From Synechococcales cyanobacterium S06 (GTDB lineage Bacteria; Cyanobacteriota; Cyanobacteriia; Cyanobacteriales; JAABRE01), in contig JAABRE010000013.1 in assembly GCA_011391125.1 (NCBI GenBank), positions 1-64,000 on the forward strand: a stretch of 64,000 bases of DNA. Direction: 5' to 3'. Position 1 is the stretch's first letter; every line of letters starts with the position of its first letter. Under the pieces are notes generated by a model, which was given only the letters and a program-made list of their open reading frames with translations, made no database searches and was not told where the DNA came from. A program made the translations under genes and the position numbers. This document shows, piece by piece, positions 36,684 through 45,799 of the stretch.

Positions 36684-37685
36684 TTAGTTAATTTGTGATA
36701 AAATTAAGCCAAAATATTGCTGTGTATCCGTAAATGTTTGTACTGTTTTTAAGCCCATTTTTGTTAAATATGCTGACATTTTTTCCAGGTTAAATTTACG
36801 AGAAATTTCGGTATGGATGGTTTCTCCTTCGCTAAAATTAACCGCTAAATCAAGTTTTTCTAATCTGACAGAATGGGCTTTTTTACATTTTAAATACATC
36901 TCAATTTGATTCTCTTTTTCGTTATAAAAGGCCAAATGTTCAAAATTATTTAAGTCAAAATTCCCCTGAAAACGCCAATTCAAATGACTTAAAATATTGA
37001 GGTTAAATTTGGCGGTAATTCCTTGACCATCGTTATAGGCTGCGTTTAAAATATCCCTAGGTTTTTGTAAGTCTATTCCTAATAAAAAATAATCCCCCGG
37101 TGTTAAGGATTCCTTAATTTCTTTGATCAGGCGATCGCACTGTAATTGATTAAAATTACCCAGTGTACTTCCCAAAAAAATGATCATTCGACGGGATAAA
37201 AGTTGGGGAATAGTAGTTAACTTTTCTAAAGCAACTTCGTAGGTACTAGCAAGAGCATCAATAGTTAAATTAGGATAATCTAATAATAAACTTTTCGCAC
37301 TTTCAAAAAGCATACTATCACTAACATCAATGGGTAAATAATGGAGAGGATAACCTAAATTTTGATAACTATTTAAGATAATTCTTGTTTTAGTTGAACT
37401 ACCACTTCCTAATTCAATTAATTCACAAATTTCCGTTAATTGGGCAATTTGAGGAGCATATTTTTCTAATATACTTGCTTCGATACGGGTGGGATAATAT
37501 TCGGGTAACTCGCAAATTTGTTCAAACAATTGTGAACCTATTTCGTCATAAAAATAATGACAAGGAATCGTTTTCTCTTTTTGGATTAAACCAGCAATTA
37601 GTTCAGATTCCTCATCCTGTTTTAAAGTATTTTCTGGTAATAAATGCTTAATTTCTAATCTTGAATCGACTGTCTTTGAAACCAT
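36684..37685 (-). CDS. egtD: L-histidine N(alpha)-methyltransferase
   Basis: EgtD trimethylates histidine to hercynine, the first step of ergothioneine synthesis. The 333-residue protein has the family start LIAGLIQKEKTIPCHYFYDE, the SAM-binding CELIELGSGSSTKT, and RMIIFLGSTLGNF. A partner EgtB is not in the window. Without EgtB the annotation as ergothioneine synthesis is an inference; the methyltransferase family itself is clear. Confidence 0.88.
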   Translation of the reverse strand: MVSKTVDSRLEIKHLLPENTLKQDEESELIAGLIQKEKTIPCHYFYDEIGSQLFEQICELPEYYPTRIEASILEKYAPQIAQLTEICELIELGSGSSTKTRIILNSYQNLGYPLHYLPIDVSDSMLFESAKSLLLDYPNLTIDALASTYEVALEKLTTIPQLLSRRMIIFLGSTLGNFNQLQCDRLIKEIKESLTPGDYFLLGIDLQKPRDILNAAYNDGQGITAKFNLNILSHLNWRFQGNFDLNNFEHLAFYNEKENQIEMYLKCKKAHSVRLEKLDLAVNFSEGETIHTEISRKFNLEKMSAYLTKMGLKTVQTFTDTQQYFGLILSQIN

Positions 37686-37831
37686 AAAAATTCTTCAGAT
37701 AGGTTGGCTAAGGTTAAGGCTATTTAAGCATTATCCCATTAATTTTGGTCAGTACAACGGCTAGAAGTTAACTTAACTTAACATAAATAACAGTAGTTAA
37801 TCACAAGAATATAAAGTTTCATTACAAGTGC

Positions 37832-37859
37832 TTGCGTAACAAAAAAAAGGTGCTATATT
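37832..37859 (+). promoter_or_regulatory. Sigma-70-type promoter ahead of a structured leader
   Basis: TTGCGT (37832-37837) and TATATT (37854-37859) are separated by 16 nt, which places a start site at about 37866. It would drive the candidate structured RNA and, by read-through, the cyanobacteriochrome operon starting at 38238. Confidence 0.5.
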
Positions 37860-37865
37860 AATAAT

Positions 37866-38126
37866 TGAAGCTAAGAGAAGAGCTTCCCTGGCAGAACGAA
37901 AACAGCCAAGTCTCGTGAAGTTAAAGTAAACTGTAAAACACAAAAGGAGTAAATTAAGCTGTTAAAACTAATATCTGTCTCGTACTACGGTAACATCACC
38001 CAATCCGAAAACGGAAACTTCCTCAAGTGATTAAAAGGGAGCAATGCAATATAAATTGTAACTCTAATTATTGATACTTAAGAGAGGATATCATCCGAAG
38101 ATTAGGACTTGGGTGATGTTGCTTTT
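37866..38126 (+). ncRNA. Candidate structured RNA or leader, unknown family
   Basis: A 14-bp stem pairs gtaacatcacccaa (37990-38003) with ttgggtgatgttgc (38109-38122), with one G-T wobble. Within it are small hairpins (ccgaaaacgg, ggatatcatcc, caatataaattg), giving a multi-branched shape, and the last arm is followed by tttt. A 5' hairpin aagct/agctt starts near the predicted transcription start. I do not recognise a known riboswitch, tmRNA, SRP RNA or 6S consensus. It may be an independent small RNA or the leader of the photoreceptor operon. Confidence 0.4.
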
Positions 38127-38237
38127 GGACATTAATAATTGACAATTATTCTCCTCATTTAATTGTCAATTGTCAAGAGGTATTTTTTAGGTTATTTTAA
38201 AGAAATTAAGATAAAATACCTTTTTAAAATAAATCAA

Positions 38238-41200
38238 ATGTCCTTAGATAATCTAAATAATGAACAATTACAAGCCGAAATAACAGCATTACAAGAACGT
38301 TTAAAGAAATTAGAACAAAAAGAACGCGCCCGTGCAGCACAAATAGCGCAACAAAAGGCCTTATTTGGCGTTATTTGTCGGATTCGCGAATCCTTGGAGT
38401 TAGATCAAATTTTTCAGTCAACGGCCAGTGAAGTTCGTCAATTGTTGAACGCTGATCGGGTCGGAATGTATAAATTTGACACTGACTCCAATTATAATCA
38501 GGGGGAGTTCGTTTCCGAAGATGTGAAACCCGAATTTGTCTCCGCTTTAGCTCACAGAATAAATGATCATTGTTTTGGCGATCGCTACGCAAGTTATTAT
38601 CAACAGGGTAAAATTTGGGCCTGTGAGAACATTGAACAAGTAGGCTTAAGTGCTTGTCATATCTCGATTTTAGCTCGTTTTCACGTCAAAGCCAATTTGG
38701 TTGTACCTCTAATCAAGGGGCAAGATTTGTGGGGTTTATTGTGTATTCATCAGTGTAGTGGTCCGCGAAAATGGGCCAATCATGAGATTGAATTTGTCAG
38801 TCATATTGCCACCCATTTAGGAGTAGCTCTGCAACAAGCGAACCAGGTTCAACTCCTACAAAATCAATCGGAGCAATTGGCTCAAGCTGTGGGAAAAGCC
38901 GTACAACGGGAAAAAGCGGCCGCAATTATTATTGATAAAATCAGGAGATCCCTTGATCTTAATAAGATTTTTGAAACTACCACCGAAGAATTACGCAATT
39001 TAATTCAAGCTGATCGGGTGGCCATTTATAGCTTTAATGAGGATTGGAGTGGTCAATTTATCACCGATTCCGTGAAAAAAGGTTGGAAATCCTTAATTTT
39101 AGAGCAGGAAGAATACCCCGAATTATGTCAAAATATTAGCGAGTGTAGCATCAAATATTTGCCCAGTCCCCAGACAGATAGCTATTTACAAATGACACAA
39201 GGAGGTACATTTAACAGGAAAAATGTTTTTCGAGTTTGTAATGATATTTATGAACAGGGCTTTTCTTCCTGTTATATTCAGGCTTTAGAGTCGTTTCAAG
39301 CTCGAGCTTATGTGATCGTTGCCATCTATGAAGGAGATCAACTTTGGGGATTATTAGCAGCATATCAAAATAGTGCCCCGAGACATTGGCAAACTGATGA
39401 CATTAACTTTTTAGTCCAAGTTGGTTCGCATTTAGGAGTTGCCAGTCAACAAGCTGAGTTGTTGGCACAAACCAAGAAGCGATCGGAATCATTGCAAAGT
39501 ACCCTAGAACAGGAATTGCAAAAAAGAGCCGAGGAATTGGCCGAAGAAGCCGAACGGGAAAAAGCGTTAGGGGAAGTGATTGAGAAAATTCGCCGCACTT
39601 TGGATATCGAAACCATTTTTCAAACCGCAAGTACGGAATTACGTCATTTGTTGAACGCAGATCGGGTGGCCATTTTTAAGTTTGCTCCTGATAGTAGTTG
39701 GACTGAGGGCGAATTTGTCTCCGAAGATGTTGCGCCTAACTATCAATCGGCATTGGTTGGTGTTGTCTGCGATGATTGTTTTGGTGAAAAATATGTCAGT
39801 GACTATCAACAGGGTAAAATTTGGGCAGTTAATGATGTTGACGAGTCCCATCTAAGTGATTGTCATTTAACCACTCTGTCGCGTTTTCAGGTCAAATCCC
39901 ATGTTATTGCGCCTTTGGTCAAAAATAATGGCTTATGGGGTTTATTGTGTATTCATCAGTGTTCCCCCCGAAACTGGGAAGGGAAAAACATTGAATTTGT
40001 CAGAAAGGTAGCCATTCAGCTAGGAGTAGCTCTGCAACAAGCCGATTTATTGGAGAAAACCACCCAAAAAACCAAGGAATTACAAGGAGTTTTGGCTCAA
40101 GTTCAAGCTCAAAAGGAACAACAGGTCAAAATTGCCGAACAGGAACGGACTTTAGCGAGGGTTATTGAACGCATTAGGCAAACTTTAGATATTGAAACTA
40201 TTTTTAGGGCTACAACCCAAGAAGTTAGGCAAATTCTCAACTGCGATCGCGTAGTGGTTTATCGCTTTTTTCCTAACTGGAGCGGAGAGTTTTTGTATGA
40301 ATCAATGAGCGAAGGCTGGAAATCCTTAATTTCTGACACTGGGGAAACCACAGTTTGGGAAGACACCTATTTACAGGAAACGAAAGGAGGTCGGTATGTT
40401 AATCATCAAGATTTGGTCATTGATGACATTTATCAAGCTAATTTGAATCCTTGCCATGTAGAAATTTTAGAGCTATATCAAGTCCGCGCTTTTATGGTGG
40501 TTCCCGTGTTTATTGGCGAGAAACTCTGGGGTTTGTTGGCTGCTTATCAAAATTCTGGTCCTCGTGGTTGGGAAGATCGAGAATTGGCGTTGTTAAATCA
40601 AATAGCCAATCAGCTAGGGGTGGGATTAAATCAAGCGAATTTATTGGCACAAACTAAGCAACAATCGCGACAATTACAAACTACGGTGGCGGATTTGAAT
40701 GCCATTGTGGATAATTTGGCCGATGGTTTATTGGTGACAGATATTTTTGGGAATATTACTCGCTTTAATCCCGCTTTATTACAGCTGTTTGAACTAGAAA
40801 ATATTGACCTCAAAAATAGAAATATTAATGAGTATTTTCCGAGAACTTTAGTTAATTTAAATAAGGAAAATAGCGAGAAAAAACGAAATACTTTTAATAC
40901 AGATGTGGAATTACCAAATGATCGTTTCGGCCAAGCTTTAGCTACTACTATTATTAAGGATTTAGATAATAATAATTATGGTGACGAATGTTTGGGTTGG
41001 GTTATTTTAATTCGTGATGTTACCCATGAACGAGAAATTGATCGCATCAAAACCGACTTTTTAGCTACGGTTTCCCACGAATTGAGAACTCCTTTAACTT
41101 CGGTTTTGGGTTTCGCTTCTATTATCCAAGATAAGATGAATAAGGTTATTTTTCCAGCCGTTGATCCTGATAATTTTAAAGCAGTTAAAGCGATGAAAAG

Positions 41201-42497
41201 GGTCTCAGATAATATTAATATTATTGTCACCGAAGCTGAGAGATTGACTTCTTTAATTAATGATGTTTTAGATATTGCTAAAATGGAAGCTGGAAGGGTA
41301 GATTGGAAGATGGAATTAACTGATCCTGTTTTGATTTTAGAACGGGCGATCGCCGCCACATCCTCCTTATTTGACAAGGATAAAATCAAATTAGTGAAAA
41401 ATATTCCCGAAGATTTACCGAATATTACCGTGGATCGCGATCGGTTAATTCAAGTAGTAATTAACTTAATTTCTAACGGAGTAAAATTTACTGAAAAAGG
41501 CTTTGTTACCTGCACTGCTAGAATAGAAAATAGTCACTTAATTGTGGAAATTGCGGATACTGGCATGGGTATTGCAAAAGAAAACCATGAGAAAGTATTT
41601 GAGAGATTTGCCCAAGTAGGCAATGTATTAACAAATAAACCGAAAGGAACAGGTTTAGGATTGCCTATTTGTAAGCAAATTATTGAACACCATGGCGGAA
41701 AAATTTGGGTGGAAAGTGAGATCGGTCAAGGAAGTACCTTTTCTTTTAGTCTTCCCTTGACCACGAAAGAAGAACTTTATAAATCCTATAATATTGACTT
41801 TGAAAATTTGAAAAAACAATTAGCAAATACCACTGAAAAAACAGACCTTATTTCGCGCCAAAATAGTCCCAAAAAAGTAATTTTAGTCGTGGATGATGAC
41901 CCAAATATTCGCAAATTACTCCGACAATGTTTAGAAGAGGAACTATATGAGGTAATTGAAGCTCAAAATGGTTTTGAAGCGATTAATTTTGCCAAATCGT
42001 TAACACCTGATTTAATTATCTTAGATGTAAAAATGCCCCAGATTAATGGTTTTGATGTGGCTGCTGTTTTGAAAAATGACCCCCAAACCATGACTATTCC
42101 GATTATTATTCTCTCGATTATTCAAGATGCAGAAAGGGGCTATAAAATTGGTGTTGATCGCTTTTTACCTAAACCTTTAAATAAAGATGGATTACTCAAG
42201 GAGGTTAATTCCTTACTCAATCAAGGAGAGTCAAGCAAAACCGTGTTAATAGTGGATCGAAACGCCTCCACCTTAAAAACCCTCTCAGAAACCTTACAAA
42301 CCCAAGGTCATCGCGTGATTGAGGCGAATGATGGGGAAGAGGGTTTAAAAAAAGCTTTATCATTTAGGCCAGATTTTATTATTATAGATTCTATGTTTTC
42401 TCAAGAACCGGATCTAATCAAAACTTGGCGTTTTACAAAGGGTTTAGAAAATGTTTCCTTAATTTTTTGGGGAAATACTGAAGAAAATCAATCATAA
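38238..42497 (+). CDS. Cyanobacteriochrome hybrid kinase: 4 GAF, PAS, HK, 2 REC
   Basis: I start at ATG 38238 (1419 aa) because the upstream TTG at 38163 lies in a dispersed repeat. Order: coiled coil, four GAF domains (about 40-205, 230-405, 445-595, 640-795), PAS, HisKA with ATVSHELRTPLTS (H947), HATPase (DTGMGIA, GTGLGLPI) and two receivers, the first with LIILDVKMP and the second degenerate (FIIIDSMF). Every GAF keeps the bilin-type Cys: GAF1 ACHIS C140, GAF2 SCYIQ C345, GAF3 DCHLT C542, GAF4 PCHVE C739. GAF1 and GAF3 also carry DXCF (DHCF, C112; DDCF, C514), as in blue/green sensors. GAF4 has WEDTYLQETKGGRY, as in red/green AnPixJ-type GAFs. It is likely a soluble multicolour light sensor kinase. 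Next gene starts 26 nt downstream. Confidence 0.88.
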   Translation: MSLDNLNNEQLQAEITALQERLKKLEQKERARAAQIAQQKALFGVICRIRESLELDQIFQSTASEVRQLLNADRVGMYKFDTDSNYNQGEFVSEDVKPEFVSALAHRINDHCFGDRYASYYQQGKIWACENIEQVGLSACHISILARFHVKANLVVPLIKGQDLWGLLCIHQCSGPRKWANHEIEFVSHIATHLGVALQQANQVQLLQNQSEQLAQAVGKAVQREKAAAIIIDKIRRSLDLNKIFETTTEELRNLIQADRVAIYSFNEDWSGQFITDSVKKGWKSLILEQEEYPELCQNISECSIKYLPSPQTDSYLQMTQGGTFNRKNVFRVCNDIYEQGFSSCYIQALESFQARAYVIVAIYEGDQLWGLLAAYQNSAPRHWQTDDINFLVQVGSHLGVASQQAELLAQTKKRSESLQSTLEQELQKRAEELAEEAEREKALGEVIEKIRRTLDIETIFQTASTELRHLLNADRVAIFKFAPDSSWTEGEFVSEDVAPNYQSALVGVVCDDCFGEKYVSDYQQGKIWAVNDVDESHLSDCHLTTLSRFQVKSHVIAPLVKNNGLWGLLCIHQCSPRNWEGKNIEFVRKVAIQLGVALQQADLLEKTTQKTKELQGVLAQVQAQKEQQVKIAEQERTLARVIERIRQTLDIETIFRATTQEVRQILNCDRVVVYRFFPNWSGEFLYESMSEGWKSLISDTGETTVWEDTYLQETKGGRYVNHQDLVIDDIYQANLNPCHVEILELYQVRAFMVVPVFIGEKLWGLLAAYQNSGPRGWEDRELALLNQIANQLGVGLNQANLLAQTKQQSRQLQTTVADLNAIVDNLADGLLVTDIFGNITRFNPALLQLFELENIDLKNRNINEYFPRTLVNLNKENSEKKRNTFNTDVELPNDRFGQALATTIIKDLDNNNYGDECLGWVILIRDVTHEREIDRIKTDFLATVSHELRTPLTSVLGFASIIQDKMNKVIFPAVDPDNFKAVKAMKRVSDNINIIVTEAERLTSLINDVLDIAKMEAGRVDWKMELTDPVLILERAIAATSSLFDKDKIKLVKNIPEDLPNITVDRDRLIQVVINLISNGVKFTEKGFVTCTARIENSHLIVEIADTGMGIAKENHEKVFERFAQVGNVLTNKPKGTGLGLPICKQIIEHHGGKIWVESEIGQGSTFSFSLPLTTKEELYKSYNIDFENLKKQLANTTEKTDLISRQNSPKKVILVVDDDPNIRKLLRQCLEEELYEVIEAQNGFEAINFAKSLTPDLIILDVKMPQINGFDVAAVLKNDPQTMTIPIIILSIIQDAERGYKIGVDRFLPKPLNKDGLLKEVNSLLNQGESSKTVLIVDRNASTLKTLSETLQTQGHRVIEANDGEEGLKKALSFRPDFIIIDSMFSQEPDLIKTWRFTKGLENVSLIFWGNTEENQS

Positions 42498-42523
42498 AAA
42501 TAACCAAAATTAATCATAAAAAC

Positions 42524-42904
42524 ATGAATAAAAAAGTTTTAATCGTAGATGATGAACCGAATATTATCATCTTAATGGAGCAGGCCTTAGAAGAATTAGA
42601 GGACGAATATGAGGTGGAATTACTAACAGCAAATAATGGCTTAGATGCCTTAGAAACGATTAAAGATGAGCAGCCAGATTTAGTATTTCTTGATGTTATG
42701 ATGCCGAAAATGAGCGGTTTTGAGGTGTGCGAAATTGTAAAAAAACAGTTATATTTAGACCAAATTTATATTATTATGCTAACAGCAAAAGGGCAAGAAT
42801 TGGATAAACAAAGTGGTATTGCAGTGGGAGCCGATTTATATATGACAAAACCTTTTCGCCCTAAAGAAGTTTTGGCCAAAGCCTTAGAAATATTGGGGTT
42901 ATAA
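42524..42904 (+). CDS. Stand-alone response regulator receiver (CheY-like)
   Basis: This 126-residue single receiver domain has the acidic pair in VLIVDDEPN, the phospho-acceptor Asp in LVFLDVMMPKMSG, Thr in MLTAKG and the conserved Lys in MTKPFRP. It has no output domain, so it acts by protein contact or as a phosphorelay step. It sits between the cyanobacteriochrome kinase (26-nt gap) and the diguanylate cyclase (23-nt gap) and is probably their link. Confidence 0.92.
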   Translation: MNKKVLIVDDEPNIIILMEQALEELEDEYEVELLTANNGLDALETIKDEQPDLVFLDVMMPKMSGFEVCEIVKKQLYLDQIYIIMLTAKGQELDKQSGIAVGADLYMTKPFRPKEVLAKALEILGL

Positions 42905-42927
42905 AATTAGTCAGTATCTGAAATTAA

Positions 42928-44301
42928 ATGATCAAAATAAATCTAAAAAAACTGATTGATAAACAATTACCAAATTTCCTGAATAAGATTAATAATTTTT
43001 CTCATCTTCCTTTTACCATTATTGATGTGAAAGGGAAAATTCTTTGGGGAGAAATCAATTATGATCAAACAAATCACCAATATCCGATTCAAGTTAATAG
43101 TCATATTTATGGTTGGGTTATTGGCGATGAAGAAATATCCATTTTAGCTGACCTTTTGAGTGTTTTTACTCAGCAAGAATTAGATAAAAAAATATTAGCT
43201 ATTGATACCTTAGAAAAATACGAAGAAATTAATTTTTTATATGATATAAGTGGGAAAATATCTAATTGTATTAGCACAAAAGAAGTAACCGATTTAGTGA
43301 TAGAAGAAGCTAAAAAAATCTTTGATACTAATAGCGTTTCTGTTTTATTATTTAATGAGAACAATAAACTCAGAAAAACACTGTCATTTTCTTCAGATTT
43401 GCTCGCCAATAATAGCCTGATCCCTTCTTCCATAAAACCCATATTAACCCATATAATGGTATCAGGAAAAGCTGAAATAGTTAATGATGTCAGTTCAGAT
43501 CCTCGCTATATTCCCGAACCAAAAAATAGAATTAAATCATTGCTTTGTGCTCCTTTAACTACTCAAAAAGGAATCATTGGTTTAGTGGTAATTAGTAATA
43601 CTGAATCGACTAATTATAAATCCCATCATTTAAAATTATTAACTGCTTTAACTTCTCAAGCAGCTTCTGCCATTAAAAATGCCCTTTTATATGAAGAATT
43701 AAAAGAATATACTGAAACATTAGAACAGAAAGTAACAGAAAGGACTACTTTATTAAAAAAAGCCAATGAAGAATTAGAAAGATTAGCAACAGTGGATGGT
43801 TTAACAAAAGTAGCAAATCGTCGTAAATTTGATCGATATTTAGAGAATGAATGGTTAAGAATGAAAAGAGCAAATTCACCCCTTGCTTTGATTTTATGTG
43901 ATGTTGATTGTTTTAAGCTTTATAATGATAATTATGGCCATCAAAAAGGAGATCAATGTTTAAAAAAAGTAGCAGAAACTCTAAAAATATCTGTTAAAAG
44001 ACCTGCGGATTTAGTGGCTCGTTATGGAGGAGAAGAATTTGCCATTATCTTACCGAATACTCATTGCGAAGGTGCGGCAAAAGTAGCCGAACAAATAAGA
44101 TTAAAAATCTGTAATCTTCAGATTCCCCATGCTTATTCCCTAGTCGATAAATATGTTACCGTAAGTTTAGGTGTAACTTGTGTAATTCCCACCGAATCTG
44201 AGACCCTTGAACAGTTAATTTTTAGAGCAGATCAAGCACTTTATTCTGCCAAAGGAAACGGTAGAAACCAATTTTATTTTAAATATTATTATGACAGTTG
44301 A
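42928..44301 (+). CDS. GAF-GGDEF diguanylate cyclase
   Basis: The 457-residue protein has an N-terminal region of about 100 residues, a GAF domain (about 105-255, without the bilin Cys-His pair), a short coiled coil and a GGDEF domain with [11 protein letters not shown] at 367-371. The allosteric I-site RxxD (RPAD) lies exactly five residues before GGEEF, so product inhibition by c-di-GMP is expected. No EAL domain is present. It is the third gene of the light-sensor operon and the likely output. Its stop codon (TGA, 44299-44301) lies at the edge of a tandem repeat, which may set the C-terminal residues YYYDS. Confidence 0.92.
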   Translation: MIKINLKKLIDKQLPNFLNKINNFSHLPFTIIDVKGKILWGEINYDQTNHQYPIQVNSHIYGWVIGDEEISILADLLSVFTQQELDKKILAIDTLEKYEEINFLYDISGKISNCISTKEVTDLVIEEAKKIFDTNSVSVLLFNENNKLRKTLSFSSDLLANNSLIPSSIKPILTHIMVSGKAEIVNDVSSDPRYIPEPKNRIKSLLCAPLTTQKGIIGLVVISNTESTNYKSHHLKLLTALTSQAASAIKNALLYEELKEYTETLEQKVTERTTLLKKANEELERLATVDGLTKVANRRKFDRYLENEWLRMKRANSPLALILCDVDCFKLYNDNYGHQKGDQCLKKVAETLKISVKRPADLVARYGGEEFAIILPNTHCEGAAKVAEQIRLKICNLQIPHAYSLVDKYVTVSLGVTCVIPTESETLEQLIFRADQALYSAKGNGRNQFYFKYYYDS

Positions 44302-44408
44302 TAGTTGATAGTTGACAGTTGATAGTTGATAGTTGACAGTTGACAGTTGATAGTTGATAGTTGACAGTTGATAGTTAATAGTTGATAGTTGATAGTTAAT
44401 AGTTGATA
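44292..44408. repeat. Tandem ~10-bp repeat (tagttgatag/tagttgacag)
   Basis: About eleven copies of a 10-bp unit alternating agttgatagt and agttgacagt follow the cyclase stop and run into MITE A copy 3. Units are contiguous without spacers, so this is a simple tandem repeat and not a CRISPR. It is probably polymorphic among strains. Confidence 0.85.
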
Positions 44409-44530
44409 GTGATTCCAATTAAGATTAAAACAGTTGAAAAATAGGTTCGTAGTTGCGCTTTAGCGCTTCTTAGGACTAAAGTCCAACCACAAACTAAAAA
44501 CTTTTGTTTAATTTTTATTTGGAATTACTA
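44407..44530. mobile_element. MITE family A, copy 3
   Basis: About 95% identical in sequence to copy 1 (183-306) and in the same orientation. The right end is GGAATTACTA plus TA; the left end, TAGTGATTCC, has one change and joins the 10-bp tandem repeat. Intergenic, between convergent genes. Confidence 0.85.
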
Positions 44531-44584
44531 TAATTGTGAATTTATCAATCAGGAAATGTGGGCAAAATGTTCATCAATTAATGA

Positions 44585-45604
44585 TTATCTAATACTTTGT
44601 TCATAGATTAATTGTTGTACTTTGGCAATGGTTGGGTTTAATTCATAATTTTTAAGCTGAGGATTTGTTAAGTAGGATTCTTGTTCTTGTTCCATCATGT
44701 TTACATCTTCAAATACTAAACCATCTAACATTTTTTGTGCTGAACCAAATAAGCTATTTTTGATAAAACGACGAAACCAAACCGGTAATTTATGTAAACG
44801 CCAAAACGCATTTAAGGAAGTAAAATGAATTAAATAAGCGCGGGTTAAGGTTTCATTTACAGGGCAAAAAAGACAGTAAATAGTAAAATCTTTACCTAGA
44901 GTTGACTTCCAATGTGGGTAAAGATAACTGACATTTAAAGGTTCAGGATGTAAGCGACGTAAAGCAGGGAAAAATAACTGAGAAATCGACCAGATTTTAT
45001 CTATTTTGTAATAACTTTCCGCCTCATAATAGGCATCGACTTGGTGTTCATTTACCTGTAAATTAGCTAATTTTGCCGAAGCCCAAGCTTGATAATTATT
45101 ATGTAAATGACCGTGATACATATCCATTATATTCTCAATTAAATAGGAAAAATGTCCTTTAAATTCAATCATTGAAACAGTGGCAATATAATTAAGATGT
45201 TCCCATTCTGGAATACTTAAAGGTGTTATTTCCTGATGGTTTTCTTCTCCCGGAAATATCCAAATAAAACCATCTAATTCTCGCACAGGATAGGCTTTTA
45301 TTTGACAAGTTGGTAACTTTTGTTTCTCGGTTAAATAGGGAACTAAATCGCATTTTCCCTCGCTATTAAATTGCCAACCATGGTAAGCACATTCGAGATT
45401 ATTATTAACTATTTTTCCGGCACTTAATTTGACTTGTCGATGAGGACATCTATCCTCAAGGGCGTTAATTTTGCCAAGATTATCCCGATATAAAACTAGA
45501 TTTTCTTTCCATAAAGTAACCGGCAAAATATTATTAGTAATCTCGCTACTTCTGGCGACAACATACCAATGATTAAGGTTGATTTGACAATTGCGTATAT
45601 CCAT
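44585..45604 (-). CDS. Rieske [2Fe-2S] oxygenase (PaO/Ptc52-like)
   Basis: The 339-residue protein has an N-terminal Rieske domain with CPH (C53, H55) and CAYH (C72, H75), then a catalytic domain with a mononuclear-iron motif around NIMDMYHGHLHNN. The layout matches cyanobacterial relatives of pheophorbide a oxygenase and protochlorophyllide-dependent translocon protein. The shorter C-terminus lacks the membrane segments of the plant enzymes. A tetrapyrrole or aromatic substrate is likely but unproven. Transcribed alone. Confidence 0.85.
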   Translation of the reverse strand: MDIRNCQINLNHWYVVARSSEITNNILPVTLWKENLVLYRDNLGKINALEDRCPHRQVKLSAGKIVNNNLECAYHGWQFNSEGKCDLVPYLTEKQKLPTCQIKAYPVRELDGFIWIFPGEENHQEITPLSIPEWEHLNYIATVSMIEFKGHFSYLIENIMDMYHGHLHNNYQAWASAKLANLQVNEHQVDAYYEAESYYKIDKIWSISQLFFPALRRLHPEPLNVSYLYPHWKSTLGKDFTIYCLFCPVNETLTRAYLIHFTSLNAFWRLHKLPVWFRRFIKNSLFGSAQKMLDGLVFEDVNMMEQEQESYLTNPQLKNYELNPTIAKVQQLIYEQSIR

Positions 45605-45799
45605 AATTTTCCTGACTTAAGATAGGAATTATTAATAATGTTATATTATACCAAGTTGAGGGAATTTAGGCTAGTGACAAAACAAAATTTCTATTCTAAT
45701 AGAGCAAAAAATAAATAAAGTTTCAAGAACATTATTCTCATGACTTTAATGTATTATAAATAATAAGAGAATTATTGATAATAGCTAATTAGTTAATTT

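Noticed and set aside
38163-38237. Upstream TTG start for the cyanobacteriochrome kinase
   Set aside because: It starts within the dispersed aattgtcaattgtcaa repeat; the added 25 residues look non-native compared with MSLDNLNNEQL.
44292-44408. Possible CRISPR array
   Set aside because: Ten-bp units are directly adjacent with no unique spacers, so it is a simple tandem repeat.
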